Source of the DNA: Rhodanobacter sp. OK091
GTDB lineage: Bacteria > Pseudomonadota > Gammaproteobacteria > Xanthomonadales > Rhodanobacteraceae
Direction: 5' to 3'
Length of the DNA stretch: 64,000 bases
Assembly: GCF_900142825.1 (NCBI RefSeq)
Contig: NZ_FRCH01000001.1
Span: 1,860,001-1,924,000, forward strand
Below the pieces are notes generated by a model. That model searched no databases. It had not been told where the DNA came from and saw only the letters and a list, made by a program, of their open reading frames with translations. This document shows positions 51,833 through 62,500 of this stretch, piece after piece (position 1 is the stretch's first letter; the number at the start of each line of letters is the position of its first letter). Position numbers and translations under genes: made by a program.

Positions 51833-52837
51833 TCAGTCATGGCTGCGCCCCATGGGCAGGTACAGCGAGAACGCCGTCTCGCCCGGTCGGCTCGTATAGC
51901 GCAGCTCGCCGCCATGCTCGTGCGCGATCTCGCGCGACAACGCCAGGCCGAGACCGGTGCCGTCCGCGCGGCCGGACACCAGCGGCTGGAACAGCGTGTC
52001 GCGCAGGGCCGCCGGCACGCCGGGACCGTCGTCGATCACGTCCACCCGCAGTGCCATGCGCAACATTCGCTCGCCCACGCGCACGCCGTGTTCGACCCGC
52101 GTGCGCAAGGTGAGCGTGTGCGCGCCGGCTTCCAGCGCGTTGCGCGCCAGGTTCAAGAGCACCTGCTGCAATCGATCCGCATCGCCGAGCAGATCCGGCA
52201 CGCTGGGGTCGTAGTCATGGCGTAGCTGCGGCGGTGACGGTTCGGCCTGCAGCAGGTCGGTGAGCCGCTCCAGCAGCTGATGGATATTCACCGGCCCGAT
52301 CTGCGGTGCGCCGTCGTGATGCAGCAGGCGGTTCGCCAGAACACCGAGCCGATCCGCCTCGTCGATGATCAGGCCGGCCAGCGATCGCAAGTCCTCATTG
52401 TCGACCCGCCGATGCAACAGCTGCGCCGCGCCGCGCAGACCGGCCAGCGGATTCTTCACCTCGTGCGCGAAGCCTCGCAACGTAGCCGACAACGGCGAGC
52501 TGTTCGCCAGCGGCTCGGCCAGCGCATGCACCTCGAGCAGCAGGCCGCCCTCGAACGGCTGCAACGCGATATCCGCGGTGATTTCACGGCCACTGGCCGC
52601 CACCAGCGACATGCCACGCCATTGCAGCGGCCGCTCTTCGGCCAACGCGCGCGAGGTCTGCGTCAACGCCTCCTCATCGAACCACAGCCCCAGCGACAGC
52701 CCGATCGCACTGCGCGGCCCCAGCTCCAGCCATTCGGCCAGCGCCGGGTTGATCCAGCACAAGCGCAGATCCCCATCGACCAGGGCCAGCCCGGTCGCCA
52801 TTTGCTCCGCCCACGTCCGCCACGCCCTATCGTTCAT
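51833..52837 (-). CDS. ntrB: Nitrogen regulation sensor kinase NtrB (GlnL)
   Basis: A 334-residue soluble kinase. The PAS domain (about 8-110, GLALVDGDLRLCWINPALAE) is followed by the H-box in GFAHEVKNPLAGLRGAAQLL and the N-box LLNLARNALEAGAHTL. The G-boxes are DVIDDGPGVPAALRDTLFQP and ADGTGLGLALSREIAHEHGG. As in the family it would phosphorylate or dephosphorylate NtrC under PII control. It is the first gene of ntrBC. Matching TTGCACCA / TGGTGCAA sequences begin at its ATG and suggest autoregulation by NtrC. Confidence 0.94.
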   Translation of the reverse strand: MNDRAWRTWAEQMATGLALVDGDLRLCWINPALAEWLELGPRSAIGLSLGLWFDEEALTQTSRALAEERPLQWRGMSLVAASGREITADIALQPFEGGLLLEVHALAEPLANSSPLSATLRGFAHEVKNPLAGLRGAAQLLHRRVDNEDLRSLAGLIIDEADRLGVLANRLLHHDGAPQIGPVNIHQLLERLTDLLQAEPSPPQLRHDYDPSVPDLLGDADRLQQVLLNLARNALEAGAHTLTLRTRVEHGVRVGERMLRMALRVDVIDDGPGVPAALRDTLFQPLVSGRADGTGLGLALSREIAHEHGGELRYTSRPGETAFSLYLPMGRSHD

Positions 52838-52872
52838 TGCACCATCATGGACAATGCGACGGTTTGGTGCAA
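52837..52872 (-). promoter_or_regulatory. Inverted repeat with NtrC-like half-sites upstream of ntrB
   Basis: TTGCACCA (52837-52844) and TGGTGCAA (52865-52872) are exact reverse complements 20 bases apart. TGCACC/GGTGCA are the half-sites of the NtrC consensus, although the spacing is wider than in a classical box. The proximal half touches the start codon, which would suit autorepression. Confidence 0.45.
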
Positions 52873-52927
52873 ATGGTGATCGGACTGGCCCGCTGCGCTC
52901 GGCGCGCCCTCGGTGTGTTAGTGATGC

Positions 52928-53719
52928 TTAACTTTGTCGCAGTTTGCTTGGAGCAAGCCTCTCCATATCCGGGCGGAGCCGATGGCGGAAGCGTCGGCTG
53001 ACGCGAAGCTCGGTGCCGTCTTTGAGGGTGAGGACGGCATCCCGGGTAGAGAGCAGGCTGAGCCCGGTCACTCGATCGAGCGACACGATCGTCGACCGGT
53101 GTATGCGCGCGAAACCTGACGGGTTCAGGCGCTGTTCGATGCCGTCCATGCTTCCATGGACCATATGGATGCGACGTCCGGCATGCAGGATCACGTAATC
53201 GCCGCTGGCCTCTATCCAGTCGATATCGTCCGTGGAAACCCAGAAGGTCCTCCCTCCACTCTTTACTTCGAAGCGGGCTTGCCATGCGTCTCTGGGTGAA
53301 GCTTCGCGCGCCGGCAGCAAGTTTTGCTTGCTGGCCAGCTGTTCGCCGGCCCGCATGTCATGAAGACGTTTGCGCGCAGTCCGAAGTGCCTCATCGAAGC
53401 GTTCGTCATCGATCGGCTTCATGAGGTAATCGAGGGCGTGGACGCCAAATGCCTCGAGGGCATAGCTATCGTATGCCGTGAGAAAGATGATGAGAGGCAA
53501 CTTTTCGAAGTCGACCTTCAACAGCATCTCGAAGCCGTCCATGCCGGGCATTTGCACGTCGAGAAAAACGAGATCGGGGCGAAGCTCCACGAGCTTCTCC
53601 AAGGCCGTCTCACCCGAGTCGGCCTCCCCGACGATCACCACATCGCCCGCTCGCCGAAGGCATACCCGGACGCCGCGGCGGGCCAGCGGCTCATCGTCGA
53701 TGATAAGCACGCGAATCAC
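52928..53719 (-). CDS. LytTR-family response regulator (second system)
   Basis: A 263-residue regulator. The receiver has IRVLIIDDEPLARRGVRVCL, phospho-Asp in LVFLDVQMPGMDGFEMLL and Lys in LDYLMKPIDDERF. An interdomain linker of about 30 residues precedes the LytTR domain (about 160-255: FEVKSGGRTFWVSTDDIDWI; GFARIHRSTIVSLDRVTGLS; TELRVSRRFRHRLR). The start is a GTG at 53719 that overlaps the kinase stop by four bases (GTGA). It is distinct from the AlgR-like protein at 39915. The target is unknown; the divergent 4-TM protein is a candidate only by position. Confidence 0.9.
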   Translation of the reverse strand: MIRVLIIDDEPLARRGVRVCLRRAGDVVIVGEADSGETALEKLVELRPDLVFLDVQMPGMDGFEMLLKVDFEKLPLIIFLTAYDSYALEAFGVHALDYLMKPIDDERFDEALRTARKRLHDMRAGEQLASKQNLLPAREASPRDAWQARFEVKSGGRTFWVSTDDIDWIEASGDYVILHAGRRIHMVHGSMDGIEQRLNPSGFARIHRSTIVSLDRVTGLSLLSTRDAVLTLKDGTELRVSRRFRHRLRPDMERLAPSKLRQS

Positions 53720-54801
53720 GGCGGCATGTCCGCCTTGGCATGGTGGGGAATCTCTATTTCGACCAGCCACCCGTGGCTCGCATCACCGGATGCCGAGAAA
53801 CGATAGTTGTCCCGATAGCGAGCCGCGAGTCGCGCTGCCGTATTGGTCAGACCGAGCCCTCCGGAGAGGGTCGACCTTTCGTGCAGCTCGCACGCGCTGT
53901 TGTGGATCGATATGCGGACCCAATCATCGTCGCGGATGATCGCCAGAGAAAGCCTGCCGCCTTCCGCTCTTGGGGCGATGCCATGGCGAATGGCGTTCTC
54001 GATCAGCGGCTGAAGCAGAAGATGGGGTACGCAGGTGTCCTGTACCTCACGGTCACAATGCATGGTGACCACCAGGCGATGCCCCAATCGAACCTGCTCG
54101 ATCTCGATGTAGCGCTGGACCTGGGCGAGCTCTTCGGCAATGGTCACGTCGCCTTGCCGCGTTGGCAAAAGGGTGGAACGCAGAAAGTCAGCCAGGAGCG
54201 CAATCATGCGGCGGGCCGATTGGGTCTCGCCCTCCCCGACCAACGTGGAAATGCCATTGAGCGTGTTGAACAAGAAGTGCGGCGTGATCTGGTAGCGAAG
54301 GGCTTTCAACTCCGATTCGCGGGCCAGCGATTCGGCGAGGAGCAACTCCCGCTCGCGCTGCTGCATTTCGCGCCAATGCGATGCGCCAAGATACAGTGCG
54401 CTCCAGGCCACCAGCATGATGGTTGGACTGAATGCATTGGCGAAGCCCACGAAAGCAATGGATCGCCATGGCTGCGATGTCGTGCCGATGTGGCCGTATC
54501 TGGCCTCGAGCGCCGCGCCTGCTATCGAACAGACGATGCCCAGCCCGTATGAGCACACCACAATAAGAGCGAACGTATTGGGCCAGGGCGTTCGGCGCGC
54601 AGCCAGCCTGCGGCAAAGCGCCAGCATGACCAGGCTGGCGGAAAAAGCAGCCACCGTCGTGCCAATGAAATAGAGAAGGATCGGATACGCATTCCGGTAA
54701 GGCAGCGCGCCCAACGCACTGATCAAGCCATAGGCCAGCCATCCGGCAATCTGGATTCGCCAGAACCTGGAGGGCCTGGCTCGATTCATGCGGTCTGCCA
54801 T
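53716..54801 (-). CDS. LytS-type membrane sensor histidine kinase (second system)
   Basis: A 361-residue kinase with four hydrophobic helices in the first 150 residues (RIQIAGWLAYGLISALGALP; ILLYFIGTTVAAFSASLVML; FALIVVCSYGLGIVCSIAGA; PTIMLVAWSALYLGA). Then come a coiled linker and the His_kinase domain with LRYQITPHFLFNTLNGISTL. The ATPase has VPHLLLQPLIENAIRHGIAP and LSGGLGLTNTAARLAARYRD. It is coupled to the LytTR regulator by a four-base overlap. The longer open frame upstream was not used because its translation is low-complexity and overlaps the divergent gene. The start may be 54801 or 54789. Confidence 0.88.
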   Translation of the reverse strand: MADRMNRARPSRFWRIQIAGWLAYGLISALGALPYRNAYPILLYFIGTTVAAFSASLVMLALCRRLAARRTPWPNTFALIVVCSYGLGIVCSIAGAALEARYGHIGTTSQPWRSIAFVGFANAFSPTIMLVAWSALYLGASHWREMQQRERELLLAESLARESELKALRYQITPHFLFNTLNGISTLVGEGETQSARRMIALLADFLRSTLLPTRQGDVTIAEELAQVQRYIEIEQVRLGHRLVVTMHCDREVQDTCVPHLLLQPLIENAIRHGIAPRAEGGRLSLAIIRDDDWVRISIHNSACELHERSTLSGGLGLTNTAARLAARYRDNYRFSASGDASHGWLVEIEIPHHAKADMPP

Positions 54802-54975
54802 ATCCCGCGCAGTTTGCTCCGGAGCGGCGGGGCTTGGAAGTCGCCCGCGTACCGCTTGGCGGTCGCAAACGGTCCGCCTGGCGAAAACAAGTATCTGGCC
54901 GGCTTTGCCACGACTAACCTCCCTGCGCTTCATCAAGCCGGCGACCGGCTCGGCATCGAAAATCAGGAGTGCACG

Positions 54976-55446
54976 ATGAACGGTGGCATCTCTGCAAAAC
55001 CCATCAAGCTGATCGCTTGGGCTACGGCTATTGCCGGTACGCTCGACATACTTTCGGCATTTTTCTACGCCTTGCTGGAGGGACATGGTCCTTTCGTCGT
55101 CTTGCTCGGCATAGCGTCCGCCGTCTGGCCCGGCGCCCGGCACGCGGGCGCAGTAGGCGCCATCGCGGGACTGCTCCTGCACTTTTCCATCATGCTGATC
55201 ATGGCGTCGATCTATGCGCTGGCTGTGCCGCGAATCGGGTGGACCAGGGGACGGCCTCTGATCGCAGGCGTCCTCTATGGCCTTTCGTTGTGGGCGGTGA
55301 TGAATCTTGTCGTGCTGCCTTTGCGTTGGCCGGCGCTGTTTCCGCACTTCACCGCGCTGGGGCTGGCCGAGCAACTCTTCAGCCACATCATCCTGGTGGG
55401 CATCCCCATCGCATGGCTTACCCGGCAATCGTTGGATTCGCGCTAG
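54976..55446 (+). CDS. Conserved small membrane protein, four TM helices
   Basis: A 156-residue protein with four hydrophobic segments at about 10-32, 52-80, 90-112 and 128-148. The last two include GVLYGLSLWAVMNLVVLPLR and HIILVGIPIAWLTR. The pattern of small Gly/Ala-rich helices with a charged GWTRGRPL loop resembles the YagU/DUF1440 type of inner-membrane protein, but the assignment is loose. AGGAG (54965-54969) precedes the ATG, which sets the start. It is transcribed away from the LytS kinase, with 174 bases between. Function unknown. Confidence 0.7.
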   Translation: MNGGISAKPIKLIAWATAIAGTLDILSAFFYALLEGHGPFVVLLGIASAVWPGARHAGAVGAIAGLLLHFSIMLIMASIYALAVPRIGWTRGRPLIAGVLYGLSLWAVMNLVVLPLRWPALFPHFTALGLAEQLFSHIILVGIPIAWLTRQSLDSR

Positions 55447-55691
55447 GCGGCGAACACACCTTGCATAGGAGCGCTAACGAGACAGCATGAACGGATCGAT
55501 GAAAGCGACGCGGCGACATCCTGTTACGCAACCCCCGGCAGCTGGCTCAAACGGGCAGCTGTTGCCTTGAAATCATCGGCGTACCGATATGTGGTTCTGG
55601 GATATGGCCTGGGCATCGTGAGCACTCCTGAAGTGGTAGTTCAAGGTGTCCACTAAAGCGAGGGAACTATCGAAAGTCTCCTGCGGAGTTG
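55447..55691. other. Gene-poor spacer, possible decayed sequence
   Basis: No gene can be supported in these 245 bases. A 27-codon frame from ATG 55486 has no recognisable features. The stretch has slightly lower GC than its neighbours and could be remnant DNA, but no inverted repeats or target duplication are evident. Confidence 0.4.
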
Positions 55692-56141
55692 TTAGGTCCC
55701 CGACGTGACCAGCTCAACATCCGGAACCCACAGCTGCGACCATCGTGCGACCTTTTCACCGGGAGCCAGCACCTGCGGCGAAGCCGGGACCGCACCCCCA
55801 AAGCCGGTAGGCCCCTCTAGCGAGAGTGCGTTAACCGCTCCGTAGATGCGGGCTTTGTGCTCAAAGACGACCGCCACCAGCACACCGCATCGATCGCAGA
55901 GCAGGAATTCGGCGGTATTCGATCCCTGCCGATACCGACGCAGCGCATCTGGGCTCTGCATGATGACGGACAGTTGTCCGGCCGGATCTGAAACGTAGGC
56001 GGCACCGTGCTTTTGACAGAACGAGCAGTCGCAGGCTCGCGGAGTAATGCTGGCCGGGTCCAGTGCGGTTGAAAAAGTCACGCGAAGCCGACCGCAGTGG
56101 CAACCGCCCCGAAACGCAAATGCATCATTCAATCGCGACAT
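55692..56141 (-). CDS. GFA-domain (glutathione-dependent formaldehyde-activating-like) protein
   Basis: A 149-residue zinc-binding protein of the GFA/CENP-V fold. Cysteine ligands lie in FRGGCHCGRLRVTFSTA, RACDCSFCQKHGAAYVSD and LLCDRCGVLVAVVF, which fit the family Cx(C)...CxxC...CxxC layout. Most bacterial GFA proteins have no proven formaldehyde role. The ATG at 56141 gives the usual start; an in-frame ATG at 56159 is possible. It follows a small Cys-rich gene by 38 bases on the same strand, so the two may be co-transcribed. Confidence 0.85.
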   Translation of the reverse strand: MSRLNDAFAFRGGCHCGRLRVTFSTALDPASITPRACDCSFCQKHGAAYVSDPAGQLSVIMQSPDALRRYRQGSNTAEFLLCDRCGVLVAVVFEHKARIYGAVNALSLEGPTGFGGAVPASPQVLAPGEKVARWSQLWVPDVELVTSGT

Positions 56142-56179
56142 CGCTGCACCTGAAACCATAACGCTGGAATTATGGACCG

Positions 56180-56431
56180 CTACTGCTTGTACCAGCACAC
56201 GCGGTTCCCGTTGCAATATCGGCAGTCGCCGTCGCCACAGCAAAGGTCGCAGCTGCGACCATAGGAATCGCTGCATGAGCCATGGCAGCAGGGGCAGGCC
56301 CCGGTCCCTTGGCAGTCCGAGCACGGCTGGGAGGCTTGTTTCTCATTGGCACCACATCGACTGCATACGCGGTGCCTGACGGTACCGGACTGAGTCCATT
56401 CACCAAAGGTGTGATTGCAGGTCGTTTGCAT
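56180..56431 (-). CDS. Small Cys-rich protein with DnaJ-like zinc knuckles
   Basis: An 83-residue protein that begins MQTTCNHTFGEWTQSGTVRH and has at least 15 cysteines. The order is CSRCG, then CSDCQGTGACPCCHG and CDLCCGDGDCRYCNGN, which contain CxxCxGxG-like motifs of the DnaJ central domain. No J-domain is present. It lies upstream of the GFA gene in the same direction. Two Cys-rich zinc proteins in a row are unusual. Function unknown; metal binding is inferred from the motifs. Confidence 0.6.
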   Translation of the reverse strand: MQTTCNHTFGEWTQSGTVRHRVCSRCGANEKQASQPCSDCQGTGACPCCHGSCSDSYGRSCDLCCGDGDCRYCNGNRVCWYKQ

Positions 56432-56543
56432 GCGAATTCCCACGCGGTGTCTTGGCTTGCGGACTGCTGCGGTTAACGGGTCGCCTGGACGGTACGACTT
56501 TCGCGGCACGCTTTGAGCACATCCACCGGATACCGGAACGCGG

Positions 56544-56571
56544 CGAGGGGCATCCCGCAGGATGCCCCTCG
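56544..56571 (-). terminator. Hairpin after the autotransporter gene
   Basis: CGAGGGGCATCC and GGATGCCCCTCG form a perfect 12-bp stem with a 4-base loop, 17 bases past the stop codon. There is no T-run, so termination may be weak. Confidence 0.65.
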
Positions 56572-56588
56572 CTGTTTGCGTGTTGCGT

Positions 56589-59500
56589 TCAGAAGCTCTT
56601 TCTCAGGCCCAAGCGGATCATCTGGTCGCGGGAACGCGGCTGCATCAGGTAGCTGTAGTCGGTGATGATCAGCAGATCGTCCCGCAGCTGCAGGTCGGCA
56701 CCGATGCCCAGCAGCACGCTGGTGCCGTTGGCGGCGTAGGGGTTGGTCAGTACGTTCCAGGAGCCGGCCGAAGGAATGGCGGCATAGCTCAAGGTGGTGC
56801 TGCTGGTCCCCTGGAAATCGTGACCGATCTCCAACCGCGCGCGCGGCACCAACATGCCGTAGTCCAGCTTGATCGCACCGCTGGCGCGCAGCCCCACCAC
56901 CGCCAGCGAAGTGCGCACGGTCTCGCTGCCATAGGCCAATGCGGCGCTGGCTACGCCGTTTTCGGAGAAGCCGTTGAGTTCCGTGCGCGACCATTCCAGC
57001 CGGCCGTAGGGCGACATCAACAGCTCGCCGCGCCGATATTCATAGCCGGCGGTGAGCGAGCCGAACCACTGGCTGCCGCTGCGGCGGCCGCCCAGGAAGG
57101 TGCTGCTGTCGGCGTCGTGGCGGCGGCTGTCGAAATGCAGCCCGCCGCCGCCCAGTACCGCGTCGAGGTAAACCTGCGCCGCCGGCTGGAAGCTGCCGTA
57201 GAACGATGCGCTGTAGCCTTGCGCGATGCTGCGCGTGCCGTCGTTGGCGATGTCGCTATGGTCGTGGTCGTAGCCCAGGCTGAAACCAAGCACGCCGCGT
57301 TCGCCGATGCGCTGGTCGATACCCATGTTCACCGCGATGTTGTCGCTGTCGAAGCTGGCCGCCTGCCGGTAGGCCTCGAAGCTGCCGAAGTCCGCCCGGC
57401 CGTTGATCCACACGCCCAGTCCACTCGGGTTCGGCTTAGCCGGTGCCGCGCTCGGGGGCGGCGCATCGTCGTCCATCGACCTGCCGAAGGGAGCGACTTC
57501 GCCCATGCCCCCGGCGGCACCGATACCGGGCCGCAGAGGGTCGGACCATCCGTTCGCGCCATCGCTGCCCGGCGCACGGGGCCTGCCGAAACCGTTGTTC
57601 GACCTGCCCGCTGCGCTCAACGGCTTGCCGTCCAGGCTCAGCGCCAGGCTGCTGCTGAACAATTCGGTCGAGCCGTCGTGCAAGCCTTCCAGGCGCTGCC
57701 GGACGTTGTCGAGCTGGCTCTGGGCGAAGCGCTGTGCGGCCACGGTCTGCGCGTTGATCACGCCGAGCGCGGTTGGGTTCTTCGACGGATCGGGCTGGCT
57801 GCTCACCAGCACCAGCACGTCCACGGTGGTGGTCTGCCCACCGGCTGCGATCAGCACGGCGGTGATCTGCACCAGGCCGCGGTAGCTGCCGCTGGGCGTG
57901 AACGTCAGCAGGGTCGGTTGGTTGATCGCCACGCTGCCGGCATCGCCGGGCGAGAGCCCAAGCACGGCCGAGGACACGTAACTGCCCGGCACGATGCTGC
58001 TCAAGTCGACGCTGACCGGCGCCGTCGGCGTGGTCGTCACCGTCTTGCTCTTGCCGGACGCACTACCGGCTGCCGTTACCGTGACTGTGATCGTGGCCGG
58101 CTGTGAACTGCCGAAGTGGTTGGCCACCTGGTAGGTGAAGGCATCGGTACCGACGAAGCCGGCGGCCGGGGTGTAGACGATCTGCGTGCCGCTGGCACTG
58201 GCGCTGCCATGCGCCGGTGGGCTCGCCACGCTCACGCCGGTGAGCGGCTGCGGACCGACGGTGCCGGTGGTGGCCTGGATCGTCACCTGCGTGCCCGTGG
58301 TGGTGGTCACCGACAAGGCACCCGCGACCGGAACATTCAGCGGCGTCACAGTCAGGGTGACCGTGGCCGGTGCCGAAGTGCCGCCCGGATTGGTGGCGGT
58401 GTAGGTAAAGCTGTCGCTACCGCCGTAGAAGCTGGCCGAAGGCGTATATGTCACCGTCTGGCCGGAGACCGACACGGTGCCATGCGTAGGCTGCGTCGCT
58501 ACGGTGACGGCGGTGATGTCTACGCCGGTGATGGAACCGGACAGATCGATGTTCACCGCAGTGCTGTACGGCGTCGTGGTGCTCTTGGCGGCGGCCGTAG
58601 GCACCGCCGGCAGGCCGACGGTGACGGTCACCGTGGCCGGCGCCGAAGTGCCACCGGGGTTGGTAGCGGTGTAAGTGAAGCTGTCGGTACCACCGTAGAA
58701 GCTGGCCGAAGGCGTATAGGTCACCGTCTGGCCCGAGACCGACACGGTGCCATGGGTCGGCTGCGTCGCCACGGTGACGGCGGTGACGTCGACGCCGGTG
58801 ATGGAACCGGACAGGTCGATGCCTAACGCAGTGTTGTACGAGGTCAAGACGCTCTTGGCAGCCACCGTGGGTATCGCGGGTGCGCCGACGGTGACGGTAA
58901 CGGTGGCCGGGACAGAGGTGCCGCCTGGGTTGGTGGCGGTATAGGTAAAGCTGTCGCTGCCGCCGTAGAAGCTGGCCGAGGGCGTGTAGGTCGCCGTCTC
59001 GCCCGATACGCTCACCGTGCCGTGGGCCGGCTGCGTGGCGATGTTGACCGCACTGATGCTGGCGCCGCTGATGGCGCTGGCCAGGTTGATGGTCGCCGCC
59101 GTGTTGTAGGCGGTGCTCGCGCTGACATTGCCGACGGTCGGTATCGCCGGATTGACGATCACCACCGCCAGCGTCACCTGAGGCGCCGCCAGGTGGCTGG
59201 CATCGCCTGCCTGGTTGGCAGTCACCGTGCAGGTGCCGGCCGACAGCATGGTCACCGTACTGCCGCTGATCGTGCACACCGCCGCGGAGGCCGGGTCGAT
59301 CGCGAACACCACCGGGCTGCTCGAGCCATCACTGGTGGCCGAGACCGTGAACGTACCGCCCGGGCTGTACACCGGCGCGGATGGGGCCGCGATGAAGTTG
59401 GTGATGGTGCCGCTGGCCTTCGGCGTCACGCTGTTCGAGGCGGCCGAGGCCGCGCCGGTGCCGGCCGAGTTGGTAGCGGTGACGGTGAAGGTGTAGGCGG

Positions 59501-62500
59501 TGCCGTTGGTCAATCCGGTCACGGCGATCGGGCTGCTCGTGCCTGTCGCCGTGATGCCGCCCGGACTGCTGGTGACGGTATAGCCGCTGATCGCGGCGCC
59601 GCCGGTAAAGGACGGCGCCGTGAAACTCACCGTCGCCTGCCCGCCGCTGGCCGTGGCGGTGCCGATGATCGGCGCGCCAGGTACTACGGCCACGATGGCG
59701 AAGGTCTGGCTGACCTGTGGCGCGGGCGCATAAGTGCCGTTACCCGTCTGGTCGGCGTTGATGGTGCAGCTGCCTACCGACAGCGTGGTCAGCGCACCAC
59801 CGCTGGTGATCGTGCACACCGCGGTGGTGGCCGAGCTGAAGCTCACCGTCAGGCCCGAGGTGGCGGTCGCGGTGAGCGTCGGCGAGGTGCCGAAGTTCTG
59901 GCTGCCGGGGTTGCTGAAGGCGATGGTCTGGCCGCCGACCGGTGTCACGCTGTTCGAAGCGGCCGAAGCGGAGCCAGTGCCAACCGAGTTGGTTGCCGTC
60001 ACCGTGAACGTGTAAGCGGTGCCGTTGGTGAGGCCGGTGACCGTGCACGGCGAACTGGCGCAGGTGCCCGTGATGCCACCCGGGCTGCTGATGGCGGTGT
60101 AGCCGGTGATGCTGGTGCCGCCCGTGGACGGCGGCGGCGTGAAGGCCACCGCGGCCTGTCCGCTACTCGCCGTGGCCGTGCCGATGGCCGGCGCGCCCGG
60201 CACTACTGCGGCGATAGTGAACGACTGGCTCACCTGCGGCGCCGGCTGATAAGAGGCGTTGCCCGATTGATTGGAGTCGATGGTGCAGGTGCCCGCCGAT
60301 ACCGTGGTCAGCGCGCCGCCACTGGTGACGGTGCAGACGCCGGTAGTGCTCGAGGAAAACGTCACCGCGAGGCCCGAAGTGGCCGTAGCTGTCAGCGTGG
60401 GTGACGTGCCAAAGTTCTGCGTGCCGGGATTGCTGAAGGTGATGGTCTGGCTGGCCGCCGGTGTCGCGCTGTTGGAAGCCGCCGAGGCCGCACCGGTGCC
60501 GGCCGAGTTGGTTGCAGTCACCGTGAACGTGTAGGCGGTGCCGTTGGTGAGGCCGGTGACGACGCATGGCGAACTGGCGCAACTGCCCGTGAGGCCGCCT
60601 GGATTGCTGGTGACGGTGTAGCCGGTGATGCTGGTGCCGCCCGTGGACGATGGCGGCGTAAAGCTCACCGATACCTGCGTGTCGCCGGCCGTCGCCGTGC
60701 CGATGGTCGGCGCGCCGGGCACGATCGCGGCAATACTGAACGACTGGCTGACTTGCGGCGCCGGTTGATAGGCACTGTCGCCCGCCTGGTTGGCGTTGAT
60801 GGTGCAGGTGCCCGCCGATACTGTGGTCAACGCGCCACCGCTGGTGACGGTGCACACCCCGGTGGTGCTCGAGGAGAACGTCACCGCGAGGCCCGAAGTG
60901 GCCGTAGCTGTCAGCGTGGGCGAAGTACCGAAATTCTGCGTGCCGGGGTTGCTGAAGGTGATGGTCTGGCTGGCCGCCGGTGTCGCACTGTTGGAAGCCG
61001 CCGAGGCTGCGCCGGTACCGGCCGAGTTGGTCGCTGTCACCGCGAACGTGTAGGCGGTGCCATTAGTGAGACCGGTGACGACGCACGGCGAACTGGCGCA
61101 GGTGCCGGTGAGGCCACCCGGGCTGCTGGTGGCGGTGTAGCCGGTGATGCTGGTGCCGCCCGTGGACGACGGCGGCGTGAAGCTCACCGATACCTGCGTG
61201 TCGCCGGCCGTCGCCGTGCCGATGGTCGGCGCACCGGGCACCACAGCTGCCACGGTGAAGGACTGCGTGACCGTGGTCGCGGCGGCATAGACGCCGTTGC
61301 CAGACTGGTCGGCCTTGATGGTGCAGGTGCCGGCCGTCATGAAGGTCAGCGCACCGCCGCTGGTAATCGTGCAAACCCCGGTAGTGTTCGAACTGAACGT
61401 CACCGCGAGGCCCGAACTGGCCGTCGCCGTCAGCGTGGGCGAGGTGCCGAAGTTCTGCGTGCCGGGGTTGTTGAAGGTGATCGTTTGCGCCGCCTTCGGA
61501 GTGACGCTGTTGGATGCAGTGGAGGCTGGACCGGTGCCATCCGCATTGGTCGCCGTGACGGTGAAGGTATAGGCCGTACCGTTCGTCAGGCCGGTGATCG
61601 CGTGAGAGAGACTGGTCGAGCCTGCATTGCTGTCCACACCGCCGGCCGGACTGGAGACGACCGTATAGCCGGTGATGGCCGCGCCGCCATTGCTTGCGGG
61701 CGCACTGAAATTCACCGTCGCCAGCGTATCGCCCGCCGTGGCGGAAACGCCGGTTGGCGCGCCAGGCACGGTCGAAGGTGTCACGCTGTTCGATGCGGCT
61801 GACGCCGAACCGGTGCCTACGGAATTGGTGGCGGTGACGGTGAAGGTGTAGGCCGTACCGTTGGTGAGGCTGTTGATCGTGCACGGCGAGCTGGCGCAAG
61901 TGCCGGTGATGCCACCGGGACTGCTAGTCGCGGTGTAGCCGGTGATCGCGGCGCCGCCGTCGCTGGCGGGCGCGGTGAAAGACACCGAGGCCTGCGCGTT
62001 GCCTGCCGTGGCGGTGCCTATCGTTGGCGCGCCGGGGACGGTCGCGGTATTGACGGTCAGCGTATAGGTGTTTGCTCCGTTGTAGTTCGTGGGCGAACTG
62101 CTGTCGGCCATCTGGACGGTGAACGTATAGGTGCTCGCTGTGGTGGGCGTACCGGACAGCACGCCACTGGAGCTCAGGCTCAGCCCCGCCGGCAGACTCC
62201 CCGAGCTGACGGCAAAGTTCTTGTACGGGCTGAGGCCGCCGCTCACCGGGATGGTCTGGCTGTAGGGCACGCCGACTGATGGCGCTGGCAGCGGCAAGAA
62301 AACGAATGTCGGCTGCAGTATGTCCAGGGCATAACTCTGGGTCGCCGTGACACCGTTCTTATCGGTGACCTGGATGCCTACCGTGAAGTTGCCCCATGCG
62401 GTCGGCGTGCCAATAAAAGTGCGGGCGACGGGGTCAAAGTTCATACCGGGCGGGTACGTGCCGCTGACCTTCGCAAAGGTATAGGGCGAAGTACCGCCTG

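Noticed and set aside
55600..55691. An insertion sequence end near TGTCCACTAAAG
   Set aside because: I could not find a matching opposite end, a transposase fragment or a target duplication.
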